Of a DNA stretch of 64,000 nucleotides, positions 26,483 through 35,954 are shown piece by piece. The position numbers and the translations under genes were made by a program. The stretch's first letter is position 1. Each line of letters starts with the position of its first letter. The DNA is taken from the NCBI RefSeq assembly GCF_001956315.1, contig NZ_MOLY01000042.1, positions 62,001 through 126,000 on the forward strand, written 5' to 3'. The DNA comes from Sphingomonas montana. Its GTDB lineage: Bacteria > Pseudomonadota > Alphaproteobacteria > Sphingomonadales > Sphingomonadaceae. The notes below the pieces were generated by a model. The model was given only the letters and a program-made list of their open reading frames with translations, made no database searches and was not told where the DNA came from.

Positions 26483-26845
26483 TCAGGCTTTTTCCAGCGT
26501 GCATTGCAGGGGGTGCTGGTTTTCGCGGGCGAAGTCGGTCACCTGGCTGACCTTGGTTTCGGCGACTTCGTAGCTGAAGATGCCGCAGACGCCGACGCCG
26601 CGCTGGTGGACGTGGAGCATGACGCGGGTCGCATCTTCCATGCCCATGCGGAAGAAGCGTTGCAGGCACAGCACGACGAACTCCATCGGCGTATAGTCGT
26701 CGTTCAGCATCAAAACCTTGTAGGGCGACGGCTTTTTGGTGCGGGTCAGCGTACGGGTGGCGACGCCGGACCCGGTGTCGTCTTCGCCGTCCACATCCTT
26801 GCGGTTGGCCATCGCGGTGATCGCGTGGGGGCCTGCATCGGACAT
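26483..26845 (-). CDS. clpS: ATP-dependent Clp protease adaptor ClpS
   Basis: Delivers N-degron substrates to ClpAP. The core is intact: [20 protein letters not shown], then the helix [20 protein letters not shown] and the strand [15 protein letters not shown]. The flexible N-terminal tail is about 40 residues. The ATG at 26845 (120 residues) is chosen because an AGGA ribosome binding site lies eight bases upstream. Another Met 11 codons further in is possible. No clpA is in the window. Confidence 0.93.
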   Translation of the reverse strand: MSDAGPHAITAMANRKDVDGEDDTGSGVATRTLTRTKKPSPYKVLMLNDDYTPMEFVVLCLQRFFRMGMEDATRVMLHVHQRGVGVCGIFSYEVAETKVSQVTDFARENQHPLQCTLEKA

Positions 26846-26927
26846 CGGGGAAATCCTGTCTGAACGCATCGGTTTCTGCATTACGGCAATATGGGAGAGC
26901 GGTGGGGCAGGGCAAGTCCCGTCATGC

Positions 26928-26962
26928 AAAACGGCCGCCCCCCGTTGCCGGGGAGCGGCCGT
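26928..26962 (-). terminator. Rho-independent terminator of the phasin gene
   Basis: Read on the minus strand, the stem ACGGCCGCTCCCCG pairs with CGGGGGGCGGCCGT across a four-base loop and is followed by TTTT. It starts about 25 bases after the phasin stop. Confidence 0.85.
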
Positions 26963-26986
26963 CGCCGGTTCGTCAGCGCAACGCGT

Positions 26987-27838
26987 TCAGAACGCGGCCG
27001 ACTTCACCTTTTCCGAAGCCAGCGCATAGCGGTTGGACAGCGGCTGGGCGACGTCGCCCATGAACTTCATCATCTGTTCCGACGCCTTCGACGCATTGGC
27101 GACCAGCTGGTCGAACGCGGTCTTGGCATAGTCGGACTGGAGCTGGAACAGCTCGGTCGGCGACTTGACCTGCGTGAACGACTTCATCGCGGTCTGGGCC
27201 TGTTCGAAGCTGGACTTGGCAGTTTCGGCGGCGTCCTGCGCCATCGATTCCATGCCCTTGGCGGCGACCCGGCCGGAAGCGACGAGCGCCTCGACATTGC
27301 CCTTGGTGAACTCGGTCATGTCCTCGGCGAACTTGACGCCCTTTTCCATGGCGCCCTTGGCCTTGGTCGAAATGTCGCCCATCATGTCCTGGGTCTTGGT
27401 GGTGTCGAATGCGGTTGCCATGGTGAGCGGTCCTTTCGCGGGGGCGGAGACGAGGTCCTGGGAATGAGCGGCGACGGTCTCCACGGTCCGCTCGGCAAGG
27501 GTGGTGGCCGTCGCGGCGACGTCGGTCACCTGCGCGGCCAGCATTTCGGGGGCGTCCGCGATCGCATCGACCGCAGCCTGCGGCGCGACGGCGACCGGTT
27601 CGATCCGTTCGACCGGCGCGACGGTGATGCCGTCGATCGCGGCACTGGCGGCGGCGGGGTCGATCATCGCGGCCATGGCCGGTGCCATCGCGGGCTTTGC
27701 CACGGCCGGTGCGGGGGGCGAATCAGGGAAGGTTGCAGTGCCGGAGGTGAACGGTGCCGCTTCGGCAGCCGGGTTCGCGAAGATGGCCGGAACGGGCTTG
27801 GTGCGCTTCGCCTGCGGTTTGACCGGACTTGCCATCAT
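26987..27838 (-). CDS. Phasin family protein
   Basis: A 283-residue PHA-granule surface protein. The N-terminal 120 residues are Ala/Pro-rich and low in complexity. The C-terminal part (about 145-275) is the phasin domain, amphipathic helices including FTKGNVEALVASGRVAAKGMESMAQ, SSFEQAQTAMKSF and LQSDYAKTAFDQL. It coats polyhydroxyalkanoate granules made by the PhaC encoded just upstream on the same strand. The first of two adjacent ATGs is used because AGGAG is six bases before it. The region in front carries two TGC-N3-GCA sites and a promoter-like TTGAAA-N17-TATTGG, so it has its own regulation. Confidence 0.9.
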   Translation of the reverse strand: MMASPVKPQAKRTKPVPAIFANPAAEAAPFTSGTATFPDSPPAPAVAKPAMAPAMAAMIDPAAASAAIDGITVAPVERIEPVAVAPQAAVDAIADAPEMLAAQVTDVAATATTLAERTVETVAAHSQDLVSAPAKGPLTMATAFDTTKTQDMMGDISTKAKGAMEKGVKFAEDMTEFTKGNVEALVASGRVAAKGMESMAQDAAETAKSSFEQAQTAMKSFTQVKSPTELFQLQSDYAKTAFDQLVANASKASEQMMKFMGDVAQPLSNRYALASEKVKSAAF

Positions 27839-27855
27839 CGCTCCTGAAACTCTGT

Positions 27856-27864
27856 TGCAATGCA
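27856..27864. promoter_or_regulatory. Candidate PhaR operator, proximal
   Basis: The palindrome TGCAATGCA (TGC-N3-GCA) is in the phasin leader, close to the expected transcription start. The PHA regulator PhaR binds TGC-N3-GCA-type sites in Paracoccus and Rhodobacter. The assignment here is inference from this match plus location. Confidence 0.45.
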
Positions 27865-27902
27865 CCAATAGCCTTGGTTTCTGACGGTTTCAAGACAATT
27901 TG

Positions 27903-27911
27903 TGCAGTGCA
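27903..27911. promoter_or_regulatory. Candidate PhaR operator, distal
   Basis: The palindrome TGCAGTGCA (TGC-N3-GCA) lies in a wider TGC/GCA-rich stretch (27903-27922). It is upstream of the promoter-like TTGAAA on the minus strand and downstream of the phaC stop. Confidence 0.45.
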
Positions 27912-27937
27912 GCATGAGCAGCAGGGTGTGACTTCGG

Positions 27938-29728
27938 TCAGCGGGTCCGTACGTAGCGCCCGGGTGCGTCCTCGATCGCGGGCAGTACGCCGCCGCCGGG
28001 GATGCGCGCACCGACGGCCGGCACCGTCTCCGGGTCCAGCGCGCCGATCCAGGCGCGCCAGTCCGGCCACCAGCTGCCCCGCGTTTCGACCGCGTCCGCC
28101 ACGAACGCATCGAGCGTTTCGGCCCCCGCCTCGTTGACCCAATATTGGTATTTCTGCGCGGACGGCGGATTGACGACGCCGGCGATGTGGCCCGAACCGG
28201 CGAGGACGAACCGCACCGGCCCGCTGAGGTGCCGGGTGAGTTTGAACACGCTTTCGACCGGCGCGATATGATCTTCCTTGCCGGCCTGGACATAGGCGGG
28301 GGTGCGGATCACCGACAGGTCGATCGGTGTTCCATCCACGACATATTCGCCCGCGCGGGCCAGCTTGTTGTCGCGGTAGAGGTCGGTCAGATAGGCCTGA
28401 TGCCATTTGGCGGGCAGGTTCGTGGTGTCGCCGTTCCAGTGGAGCAGATCGAACGGGGGGTAATCCTGCCCCAGCAGATAGTTGTTGACGACATAGTTCC
28501 AGATCAGGTCACGCCCGCGCAGCAGATTGAACGTCAGCGCCATGTAGCGCCCGTCGAGATAGCCGGTTTCGGCCGACAGCTTGCCGAGCATGGCGAGCTG
28601 TTCGTCGTCGATGAACATCGTGAGTTCGCCGGCCTGTTCGAAATCGACCTGGGCGGTGAAGAAGGTGGCCGAGGCGACGCTGTCCGCCCGGCCGCGTTCG
28701 GTGAGCAGCGCCAGCGTGCAGGCGAGCGCCGTGCCCGCGACGCAATAGCCGATCGTGTGGACCGCGGGCACGCCGAGAAGGTCGCGGACGGTGTCGATCG
28801 CATCGACCTGACCGCGCAGGACATAGTCGTCCATCGTGACGTCGACCATCGTCGCGTCCGCCGATTTCCACGACACGACGAAGACGGTCAGCCCCTGTTC
28901 GACCGCCCAGCGGATGAAGCTCTTTTCGGCATTCAGGTCGAGAATGTAGAAGCGGTTGATCCAGGGCGGGAAGATGAGGAGCGGGGTTGCGGCGACGGTG
29001 TCGGTCGTCGGGGTGTACTGGATCAGCTGGTAGAGCGGGGTCTCCTTCACCACCTTGCCCGGCGTCATCGCGATGTTGCGGCCGATTTCGAACGCGGTCG
29101 GATCGGTGTGGGTCAGCTGGCCGCGACCGATATCGGCCAGCATATGTTCGAGGCCCTTCACCAGGTTCTGGCCGCGGGTCTCGATCGTCTTTTCCAGCAC
29201 GAGCGGGTTGGTAAGCGCGAAGTTGGTCGGGCTCATCGCATCGGCGAAGGCGGTGGTGGCGAAGCGCAGCTTGGCGCGCTGCCGATCGTCGAGCCCGGTG
29301 AGCTGGTCGACACCCTTCAGCAGATGATCGGTCGCCATGAGGTAGCTCTGCCGGATCAGGTCGAACACCGGATTGTCGCGCCATTGCGGGGCGGCGAAGC
29401 GACGGTCGCCGGATTTCGGGGCGGGCGTGTCGGTCGGGGCCGCGGCCGGCGCGGCGGGGGTCAGGAAACGCTGCCACAGCGCCATCCCGTCCTGCCAGAA
29501 TTCGGCCTGCGCGCGGAGGAAGCGCGCGGGGTCCTGCATCGGGAACGGCGGCACGGACGGCGCATCGGTCGTGCCGGTCATCGCCGACAGATGTTCCATC
29601 ATCAGTTGCTGGGCGTGGCCGACGATGCCGGTCCAGTGCTGGATATCGGCCAGCGACGGCGCGTCGCCGGGCGATGTCTCCGGATGCGCCGTTTCCGGGC
29701 CGGGCGTCGAGTCGGGCGTATCGGCCAT
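27938..29728 (-). CDS. phaC: Class I poly(R)-hydroxyalkanoate synthase
   Basis: Polymerises (R)-3-hydroxyacyl-CoA into PHA storage polymer on granules. At 596 residues it is a class I enzyme. The lipase-box-like nucleophile segment is GYCVAGTAL with catalytic Cys. The PHA-synthase core includes PPWINRFYILDLNAEKSFIRW, and the His in GSGHIAGVVNPP completes the triad. Two ATGs are possible. The ribosome binding site AAGGAGG touches the one at 29734 directly, leaving no spacing, but is six bases before the one at 29728, so the latter is used. The phasin gene follows on the same strand. Confidence 0.95.
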   Translation of the reverse strand: MADTPDSTPGPETAHPETSPGDAPSLADIQHWTGIVGHAQQLMMEHLSAMTGTTDAPSVPPFPMQDPARFLRAQAEFWQDGMALWQRFLTPAAPAAAPTDTPAPKSGDRRFAAPQWRDNPVFDLIRQSYLMATDHLLKGVDQLTGLDDRQRAKLRFATTAFADAMSPTNFALTNPLVLEKTIETRGQNLVKGLEHMLADIGRGQLTHTDPTAFEIGRNIAMTPGKVVKETPLYQLIQYTPTTDTVAATPLLIFPPWINRFYILDLNAEKSFIRWAVEQGLTVFVVSWKSADATMVDVTMDDYVLRGQVDAIDTVRDLLGVPAVHTIGYCVAGTALACTLALLTERGRADSVASATFFTAQVDFEQAGELTMFIDDEQLAMLGKLSAETGYLDGRYMALTFNLLRGRDLIWNYVVNNYLLGQDYPPFDLLHWNGDTTNLPAKWHQAYLTDLYRDNKLARAGEYVVDGTPIDLSVIRTPAYVQAGKEDHIAPVESVFKLTRHLSGPVRFVLAGSGHIAGVVNPPSAQKYQYWVNEAGAETLDAFVADAVETRGSWWPDWRAWIGALDPETVPAVGARIPGGGVLPAIEDAPGRYVRTR

Positions 29729-29936
29729 GGCCATCCTCCTTCACCCACGGTCGCGATCGACGGATATCCGTGCCCGTCGGGGGCGCGGTTCCGGCCTATG
29801 GGGTGTGCGGGCCGACCATGCGACAGATGGCCGGCAACCCCAAGGCCCTTTACGAATAGCGACGTGCGGAGCAGGCGAAACGGATCGTTAAGCATGTTCG
29901 GGTATCGCGGCGTCATAGCGATTTCGGAGAATGCGC

Positions 29937-30614
29937 ATGCGGTTGTCTATGTCCGTCGGAGCGGTAACGCTGGCCCTGCTTGGCGCGAGCCAAGGTCAGG
30001 CGCAGTTGTTGCGACCAAGCACAGGCATCACGCTGGGCGTGACCGGTGGGACGCTCGGTATCGGTCCGGAAGTTTCATACCGGATGAACCCGGTGTTTGC
30101 TTTGCGGGGATCGGCGACATTCTTCGGGCTCAGCCACAATGACGGGATCGGCGCCTATGATTATCGCGGCAAGCTGAGGCTTCGAAACTACGGAGCCGTG
30201 GTCGATCTCTATGTGCCGTTGACGGGCGTCCGGGCGTCGGTCGGCGCCCGCGTGACGGACAACAACAGGATCAGGTTCGTCGGACAGGCGAGCGGCAACG
30301 AGACGTTCGGCACCGTGACCCTGACCCCCGAGCAACAGGGTACCCTGAGCGGCGAGATCCGGACCCGGTCCGTGTCCCCGATCGCAACGATCGGCTATAC
30401 GCGCAGCAGTATCACGGGGCTGACATTCGGCATCGATGCGGGCGCGATGTCTCATGGGGCGCCCAAGGTCCGCAATCTGGTTGCCACCGGTCGGCTGGCA
30501 AGCGACCCGCTGGTCCAGGCGCGCCGAAGGGAACAGGAGCAGAGGCTCCGGGATGAGGTGGACGGGTACAAGGTCTATCCGGTTCTGCAGCTGAGCATCG
30601 GATATCGATTCTAG
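29937..30614 (+). CDS. Outer-membrane beta-barrel protein, unknown
   Basis: About 225 residues with a signal peptide (Leu/Ala core, cleavage near GQAQ) and alternating strands such as GITLGVTGGTLGIGPEVSYRM and FALRGSATFFGLSH. It ends in GYRF, a C-terminal aromatic typical of outer-membrane barrels. The length suggests an 8-stranded barrel. The ATG at 29937 is preferred over the one at 29931 because GGAGA is immediately before the first and correctly spaced for the second. No enzyme motif seen. Confidence 0.75.
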   Translation: MRLSMSVGAVTLALLGASQGQAQLLRPSTGITLGVTGGTLGIGPEVSYRMNPVFALRGSATFFGLSHNDGIGAYDYRGKLRLRNYGAVVDLYVPLTGVRASVGARVTDNNRIRFVGQASGNETFGTVTLTPEQQGTLSGEIRTRSVSPIATIGYTRSSITGLTFGIDAGAMSHGAPKVRNLVATGRLASDPLVQARRREQEQRLRDEVDGYKVYPVLQLSIGYRF

Positions 30615-31013
30615 GGCGGCCAACGCGCTTCGGGAGGCAGGCAAATATTCCGATGAAGGTGTAATTAATTGCTCGTAAAATTTTGTGGCAGGGTAGATTA
30701 TAGCACCCCAGGATATGCGATCCGTCATTGATACGTATTTAGTCTTGAAGAGTCGATGTTTGGTCCATAATTCACGCAGCCTTCTGTCAGTCCTTTGTCA
30801 TCGTACTGCGATAGTGTCTATTCAGTTTATTGCGCCAATCGTCGCTGTGTTACTGTGCGTAAGCATTTGTTGACGGTCCGCCCCTATCCTTCGGCAATCA
30901 GATGGATCTTCTCGGTTGACCTTCCCTTCAAGCGCGCTTGGGATGATCGCCGAAGCGACAGCGCCAAGGCTATCGATATTTCGCCAAACATTACCGGGGT
31001 CGGAGTCGCATCA
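30615..31013. other. AT-richer intergenic region
   Basis: About 400 bases without a convincing gene, clearly richer in A and T than its surroundings (for example TAATTAATTGCTCGTAAAATTTTG near 30663). It marks the boundary between the core-like region and the surface/EPS region and probably holds the promoter for the next genes. Confidence 0.5.
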
Positions 31014-31268
31014 ATGTCCACGAACACCGACGGAAGCGAAGGCCAGCGACAGCGGGAGGAGGACCTGCTGCGGACGCGACATCTGCGCGCTTTCTCCGCA
31101 GCAGCAGGCCGCATCCGGCAGGAACGTGCCGCCGAAGCGCCGATCCTGACCAGCCAGCCGCCGTTGTCGGATGGGCTGCGTCGGATCGCGCGACAGGCCG
31201 AGGACGTGGACGGAGCGAACCGCAGCCCGTCCGATCCGAACGGCTGGAGAAGCCCGTTTCACCCGTAG
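31014..31268 (+). CDS. Small hypothetical protein
   Basis: An 84-residue hydrophilic protein rich in Arg, Glu and Gln with a helical first half (REEDLLRTRHLRAFSAAAGRI). No signal peptide, membrane segment or known domain. The ribosome binding site (CGGAG) is far from the ATG, so coding status is only moderately supported. It lies just upstream of the RTX protein gene on the same strand. Confidence 0.4.
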   Translation: MSTNTDGSEGQRQREEDLLRTRHLRAFSAAAGRIRQERAAEAPILTSQPPLSDGLRRIARQAEDVDGANRSPSDPNGWRSPFHP

Positions 31269-31403
31269 GCATGAACTTTCGGCAATGGCGGATCGCGTCC
31301 AGCGCCGACCGGGACCGTCCGACTTCAAGGGTTCGGCCGTGCGCAAGGTGACGCCGGTGGGACATGCGACGACCCGACAAGCAAGAACGAACAAGGAAAG
31401 CGC

Positions 31404-32816
31404 ATGCCGTCCATTCGCATCGAGGCCAAGAACGTCACGTATCAGGGGCAGGATACGGGGTATGATCATGCCTACCTGCTCCACGATCAGAACGATGTCC
31501 CGGACGACGGCGACCGCGTGATACGTGGCGGAAGCGGCGCTTCGGGATCGATCGAGATCCAGGCCGGCGTGGCGATCGAAAGTTCGCTCGACGCGCGCCG
31601 GGCGGTCCCGGCGGCGGATCGCGGCACGAGAGTGGTGACCGACGAGAATACCGGCAGCGCGTGGTCGTTGATGCTGCAGGCCGCCGGTCAGATCTCGGCG
31701 GCCGGGATCCGGTACACGCTCCCCGGCGACGCGGTAGCGGTTCGGAATTCCAATTCCGTCATCGCCACTTTGCTGCACGCCGTCGGCCGGGACATCGGCG
31801 ACAGCCTTCCGTCGAACTCATCGCTTCCTCAATTGGCTGGTGCCGAGACGATCCTGGATTTCGCGCGGGACCTGGATGGCGGCGAAGATGCAGACGTCAT
31901 CGTTGGCTGGAAGCAAGACGATAGCCTGAGCGGAGCCGGCGGCAACGACAGGCTGTTCGGTGGGGCCGGCAACGACATGCTGACCGGTGGGGCCGGCGAC
32001 GACATGGTGTACGGCAATCAGGACGCCGACCACCTCTACGGCGAAGATGGAGCCGACCAGCTGTTCGGCGGGCAGGGCGACGACCGGTTGTCGGGTGGCG
32101 CCGGTGACGATGTGCTGGAAGGCGGCAAAGGCACCAACATGGCCGACGGCGGCGCGGGGTTCGACCTCGCAAGCTACGCCAATGCCGGCCAGGGGGTCGC
32201 CGTGTCCCTGCTTCTGCAGGGTCAGGCGCAGGCAACCGGCGTGAGCAGCGACGTGCTGACCGGCGTCGAGGGCCTGCTCGGCAGTGCCTTTGCCGATGCG
32301 TTGAACGGGAATGGCGATGCGAACCGCCTGATCGGCGGGGGTGGCGATGATGGCCTCACCGCCGGCTTCGGCATGGATATGCTGGACGGGGGCGAAGGGA
32401 ACGACATCCTTTTCGGGAACCAGGATGCCGACGTCCTGGCGGGGGGGCTGGGCAACGACAGTCTCTACGGCGGACAGGACGACGATACGCTTTCCGGCGG
32501 TGGTGGGGCCGACCTGCTTCAGGGTGGGCGGGGCGTCGACTGGATGACCGGCGGGGCCGACGCAGACAGTTTCCGCTATGTCACGAGCGCGGACTCGACG
32601 GTCGCGGCGTTCGACCTGGTCACCGATTTCGAGATGGGCCTCGATCACGTCGATCTGACTGCCGTGCGGACCGGTGCAGCCGATACGCTCCATATCAGCA
32701 GCAGCAGCGGATACACCTTCCTCGATGTCGATCTGGGCGGCGACGGAACGACGGACATGCGGATCGGCTTCGTGGGCGAAGACAGGATCGCCCATACCGA
32801 CATTCTGTTCGGATAG
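31404..32816 (+). CDS. RTX-type calcium-binding protein, probable T1SS substrate
   Basis: A 470-residue protein without a signal peptide. The first 150 residues are an unfamiliar domain (TYQGQDTGYDHAYLL...). From about residue 170 it carries nonapeptide repeats of the GGxGxDxLx type in two blocks, 170-245 (GGAGNDMLTGGAGDDMVYG) and 300-390 (GGGGADLLQGG), which fold as a Ca2+-loaded beta-roll outside the cell. The end (DIHIDILF-like, ending DILFG) is the hydrophobic tail common in proteins secreted by type I systems. The T1SS at 39456-42700 is the obvious exporter. It starts after an AAGGAAAG ribosome binding site. Confidence 0.88.
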   Translation: MPSIRIEAKNVTYQGQDTGYDHAYLLHDQNDVPDDGDRVIRGGSGASGSIEIQAGVAIESSLDARRAVPAADRGTRVVTDENTGSAWSLMLQAAGQISAAGIRYTLPGDAVAVRNSNSVIATLLHAVGRDIGDSLPSNSSLPQLAGAETILDFARDLDGGEDADVIVGWKQDDSLSGAGGNDRLFGGAGNDMLTGGAGDDMVYGNQDADHLYGEDGADQLFGGQGDDRLSGGAGDDVLEGGKGTNMADGGAGFDLASYANAGQGVAVSLLLQGQAQATGVSSDVLTGVEGLLGSAFADALNGNGDANRLIGGGGDDGLTAGFGMDMLDGGEGNDILFGNQDADVLAGGLGNDSLYGGQDDDTLSGGGGADLLQGGRGVDWMTGGADADSFRYVTSADSTVAAFDLVTDFEMGLDHVDLTAVRTGAADTLHISSSSGYTFLDVDLGGDGTTDMRIGFVGEDRIAHTDILFG

Positions 32817-33006
32817 GAGCACATGCAAGCGGTCGTGAACGCCGTGCATGCGGGCCGGACCTGGAAGAATGCGGCGTCCATCGTTCGGTCGGACCGCCGA
32901 CATGGTTTTGTCGTCGCGGCGCGCGATTCCTGGCTGTAAGGTCGTCGATACGATCATCCGACAGATGATCGGCGACCTTGCAGACTTTGATGAAAGACCG
33001 GACCCG

Positions 33007-34215
33007 ATGAACGACGACTTCTACCGCATCCGCCGGCTGCCGCCCTATGTCATCAGCGAAGTCAACGCGATGCGGGCAGCGGCGCGCGCGCGGGGCGAGG
33101 ATGTCATCGACCTGGGCATGGGCAACCCGGACCTGCCGCCGCCTGCCCATGTGATCGCCAAGCTGGCGGAGGTCGCCGCCAATCCCGGATCGCACGGCTA
33201 TTCCGCATCGAAGGGGATACCGGGGCTGCGAAAGGCGCAGGCGGGTTATTACCAGCGGCGGTTCGGGGTCGAGGTGGATCCCGAGACGGAGGTGGTGGTG
33301 ACGCTGGGATCCAAGGAAGGGCTGGCCAACCTGGCGCAGGCGATCACCGCGCCGGGCGACGTGGTGCTGGCGCCCAACCCGTCCTATCCGATCCATACCT
33401 TCGGATTCATCATCGCGGGGGCGACGATCCGGTCGATCCCGACGACACCGGACGAACGCTTCTTCGAGGCACTGGAACGCGCGGTGAAGTTCACCGTGCC
33501 CAAGCCCGGCGTGATGGTGATCGGATATCCGTCCAACCCGACGGCGGAGGTGGTGGACCTGGCATTTTATGAACGCGTGGTGGCGTTTGCGAAGGAACAC
33601 AGCATCTGGGTGCTGTCCGACCTGGCCTATTCCGAGCTTTATTACGACGACCAGCCGACGCCGTCGATCCTGCAGGTGCCGGGTGGGAAGGACGTGGCGG
33701 TGGAGTTCACGTCGCTCAGCAAGACGTACAGCATGGCAGGGTGGCGGATCGGCTTCGCCGTCGGCAATCCCACGCTGATCGCGGCGCTGACGCGGGTGAA
33801 GAGCTACCTCGATTACGGTGCGTTCACGCCGATCCAGGCGGCGGCGGTGGCCGCGATCAACGGGCCGCAGGACATCGTCGAGCAGAACCGCCAATTGTAC
33901 AAGCGCCGCCGCGACGTGATGGTCGAGAGTTTCGGTCGCGCGGGCTGGGATATCCCCAGCCCGCGCGCGAGCATGTTCGCATGGGCCCCGCTGCCGCCGG
34001 CGCTGGCGCATCTGGGCAGTCTGGAATTTTCCAAGCAGTTGCTGACCCATGCCGGCGTCGCGGTGGCGCCGGGCGTGGGGTATGGCGAGGAAGGCGAGGG
34101 GTTCGTCCGGATCGCGATGGTGGAGAATGAGCAGCGCATCCGCCAGGCGGCGCGGCAGGTGAAGCGGTATCTGCAGTCGATGGGCGTAAATGCGGCAGGT
34201 CCCCGTGGCAGCTGA
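33007..34215 (+). CDS. PLP-dependent aminotransferase (class I/II)
   Basis: A 402-residue fold-type I aminotransferase. The PLP lysine is K239 in SLSKTYSMAGWR. LGMGNPDLPPP opens the family core, and NPTAEVVDLAFYERVV and SDLAYSELYYDD follow. It resembles the AlaC/AspC-like group often labelled LL-diaminopimelate aminotransferase, so glutamate-pyruvate type activity is likely but not certain. The ATG at 33007 is used rather than an in-frame start at 32848, since the family begins near FYRIRRLPPYV. It sits between the RTX gene and the sugar transferase with its own leader. Confidence 0.9.
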   Translation: MNDDFYRIRRLPPYVISEVNAMRAAARARGEDVIDLGMGNPDLPPPAHVIAKLAEVAANPGSHGYSASKGIPGLRKAQAGYYQRRFGVEVDPETEVVVTLGSKEGLANLAQAITAPGDVVLAPNPSYPIHTFGFIIAGATIRSIPTTPDERFFEALERAVKFTVPKPGVMVIGYPSNPTAEVVDLAFYERVVAFAKEHSIWVLSDLAYSELYYDDQPTPSILQVPGGKDVAVEFTSLSKTYSMAGWRIGFAVGNPTLIAALTRVKSYLDYGAFTPIQAAAVAAINGPQDIVEQNRQLYKRRRDVMVESFGRAGWDIPSPRASMFAWAPLPPALAHLGSLEFSKQLLTHAGVAVAPGVGYGEEGEGFVRIAMVENEQRIRQAARQVKRYLQSMGVNAAGPRGS

Positions 34216-34441
34216 GGCATGGACCGGAACGGCGTCCTGCCGTCCGGCCCGTTCGCAAGGTGCCACGACCCGCGAGACGTCCGTTCGCGACGTGCGTTCA
34301 GAAATTTTAAACCAGTTCTCGTCAGGTGCTATGGTGTGGTGGGGGAGCGTCCGTGCCACAGACGTGCCGACATACAGGCAGTACCCGCGGACCCATTGCG
34401 ACACGCGCAGTTTTGCCGAGCTAATATAAAGGGCATACACG

Positions 34442-35842
34442 GTGAACGGACCGACGGAGCCGTCCGCACCGGACGACGATTGGGGCGGGTTCGCGCGCCC
34501 GGCCATGCCCGAGCGCAAGGAGCGGTTGCGCCTGCAACTGTTCTTCTGGATGCTGTGCATCGACCTGGCCGCGATCCTGTTCGCATTCCTGTGCGCAAAC
34601 ACGATCCGGTTCGGATCGCCGTCCGCGGTCCACGGGCTGGAACTGGTCAAGGTGGTCGTGCCTGTATTCCTGCTCATCGCGGGCAACAACGAGGCCTATT
34701 CGCTGAAGGCGCTGACCCGCTATCGGTACGGTCTGGGCCGTGCGCTGACCGCGTTCGCGATGGCGATCGTGGTCGTGCTGTTCACGGTGTTCTACATGCG
34801 GTCGGGCATCGAATTTTCCCGCGCGACGTTCAGCATGGGAATCATCGGCAGCATCGTGACGCTGTCCGCCGGGCGCAAGCTGTTCGACGTGACCATACGC
34901 CGGTTCCATGCCGCGCCACTGGTATCCGTCGTGATGATCCACGATGGACAGACCGCGCCGGCCCAACCCGACGCGGTCATCGTCGATGCCGAAGCCGCCG
35001 GACTGGTGCCGGACGATACCGATCCGCTCATGCTCGACCGGCTCGGGCGCCTGCTGCGGGATGCCGACCGCGTGATCGTCGCCTGCCCCGAGGACCGGCG
35101 CCTGCGGTGGGCGATGGCGCTGAAGGGCGCGAACATTCGCGGCGAGATCGTCGATCCCGAGATCGCGCGGCTCGGCGCGCTGGGCACCAGCAGCTATGCC
35201 GGGGAGGGCACGCTGAAGGTGTCGACGGGTGCGCTGGGGTTGCGGAAGCGTATCATGAAGCGGCTGCTGGACCTTGCGCTGAGCGGCGTGGGCCTGGTGC
35301 TCGTCCTGCCCGTGCTGATTGTCACGATGATCGCGATCCGGCTGGACGACGGTGGCCCGATCCTGTTCGTCCAGAAGCGGTCGGGCCGCGGCAACCAGTT
35401 GTTCGACATGTACAAGTTCCGCAGCATGAAGGCGACGCAGCTCGACCATGCCGGCAATCGGTCCGCATCGCGTGACGATGACCGCATCACGCGCGTCGGC
35501 CGGATCATCCGCAAGACCAGCATCGACGAACTGCCGCAGCTGCTCAATATCCTGAAGGGCGACATGAGCTTCGTCGGGCCGCGCCCGCACGCGCTGGGAT
35601 CGCTGGCGGGAAACCAGCTGTTCTGGGAAGTGGACCAGCGTTACTGGCATCGTCACGCCTGCAAGCCGGGACTGACCGGGCTGGCCCAGGTCCGCGGGTT
35701 TCGAGGGGCGACAACGCAGCCCGAGGATCTCATCAACCGGTTGCAGGCGGATCTGGAATATCTCGGCGGGTGGTCGATGGCCCGCGACATCCGGATCATC
35801 CTGGCGACGCTGCGCGTGCTGGTTCACCGCAACGCGTTCTGA
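34442..35842 (+). CDS. Exopolysaccharide initiating sugar transferase (undecaprenyl-phosphate hexose-1-phosphate transferase)
   Basis: A 466-residue integral membrane enzyme that transfers the first sugar phosphate to undecaprenyl phosphate. The N-terminal half has four membrane helices (about residues 32-140) and a nucleotide-like domain. The C-terminal 200 residues are the bacterial sugar-transferase domain: KRLLDLALSGVGLVLVLPVL, then FRSMK, then DELPQLLNILKGDMSFVGPRP and LTGLAQVRGFRG. It is similar in layout to SpsB/GelB of sphingan loci. The start is GTG at 34442. It opens the EPS locus, with about 225 bases of leader. Confidence 0.93.
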   Translation: MNGPTEPSAPDDDWGGFARPAMPERKERLRLQLFFWMLCIDLAAILFAFLCANTIRFGSPSAVHGLELVKVVVPVFLLIAGNNEAYSLKALTRYRYGLGRALTAFAMAIVVVLFTVFYMRSGIEFSRATFSMGIIGSIVTLSAGRKLFDVTIRRFHAAPLVSVVMIHDGQTAPAQPDAVIVDAEAAGLVPDDTDPLMLDRLGRLLRDADRVIVACPEDRRLRWAMALKGANIRGEIVDPEIARLGALGTSSYAGEGTLKVSTGALGLRKRIMKRLLDLALSGVGLVLVLPVLIVTMIAIRLDDGGPILFVQKRSGRGNQLFDMYKFRSMKATQLDHAGNRSASRDDDRITRVGRIIRKTSIDELPQLLNILKGDMSFVGPRPHALGSLAGNQLFWEVDQRYWHRHACKPGLTGLAQVRGFRGATTQPEDLINRLQADLEYLGGWSMARDIRIILATLRVLVHRNAF

Positions 35843-35954
35843 CACCACGCGCGTCGTGCCGACTTCCCCGAAGCATCACGCGCATCCGATTTGTAAAGAC
35901 ATTCGCAGGTAAGGCTTTTTCGGAAGTGCAAGGGCCTGCCGGGAGTGACTTGAC

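Noticed and set aside
28145-30142. 665-codon open frame on the plus strand over phaC
   Set aside because: Reads through a fully conserved phaC on the other strand; composition is that of a codon-position shadow.
32695-34689. 664-codon minus-strand frame over the aminotransferase
   Set aside because: Shadow of a conserved PLP enzyme and of the RTX repeats.
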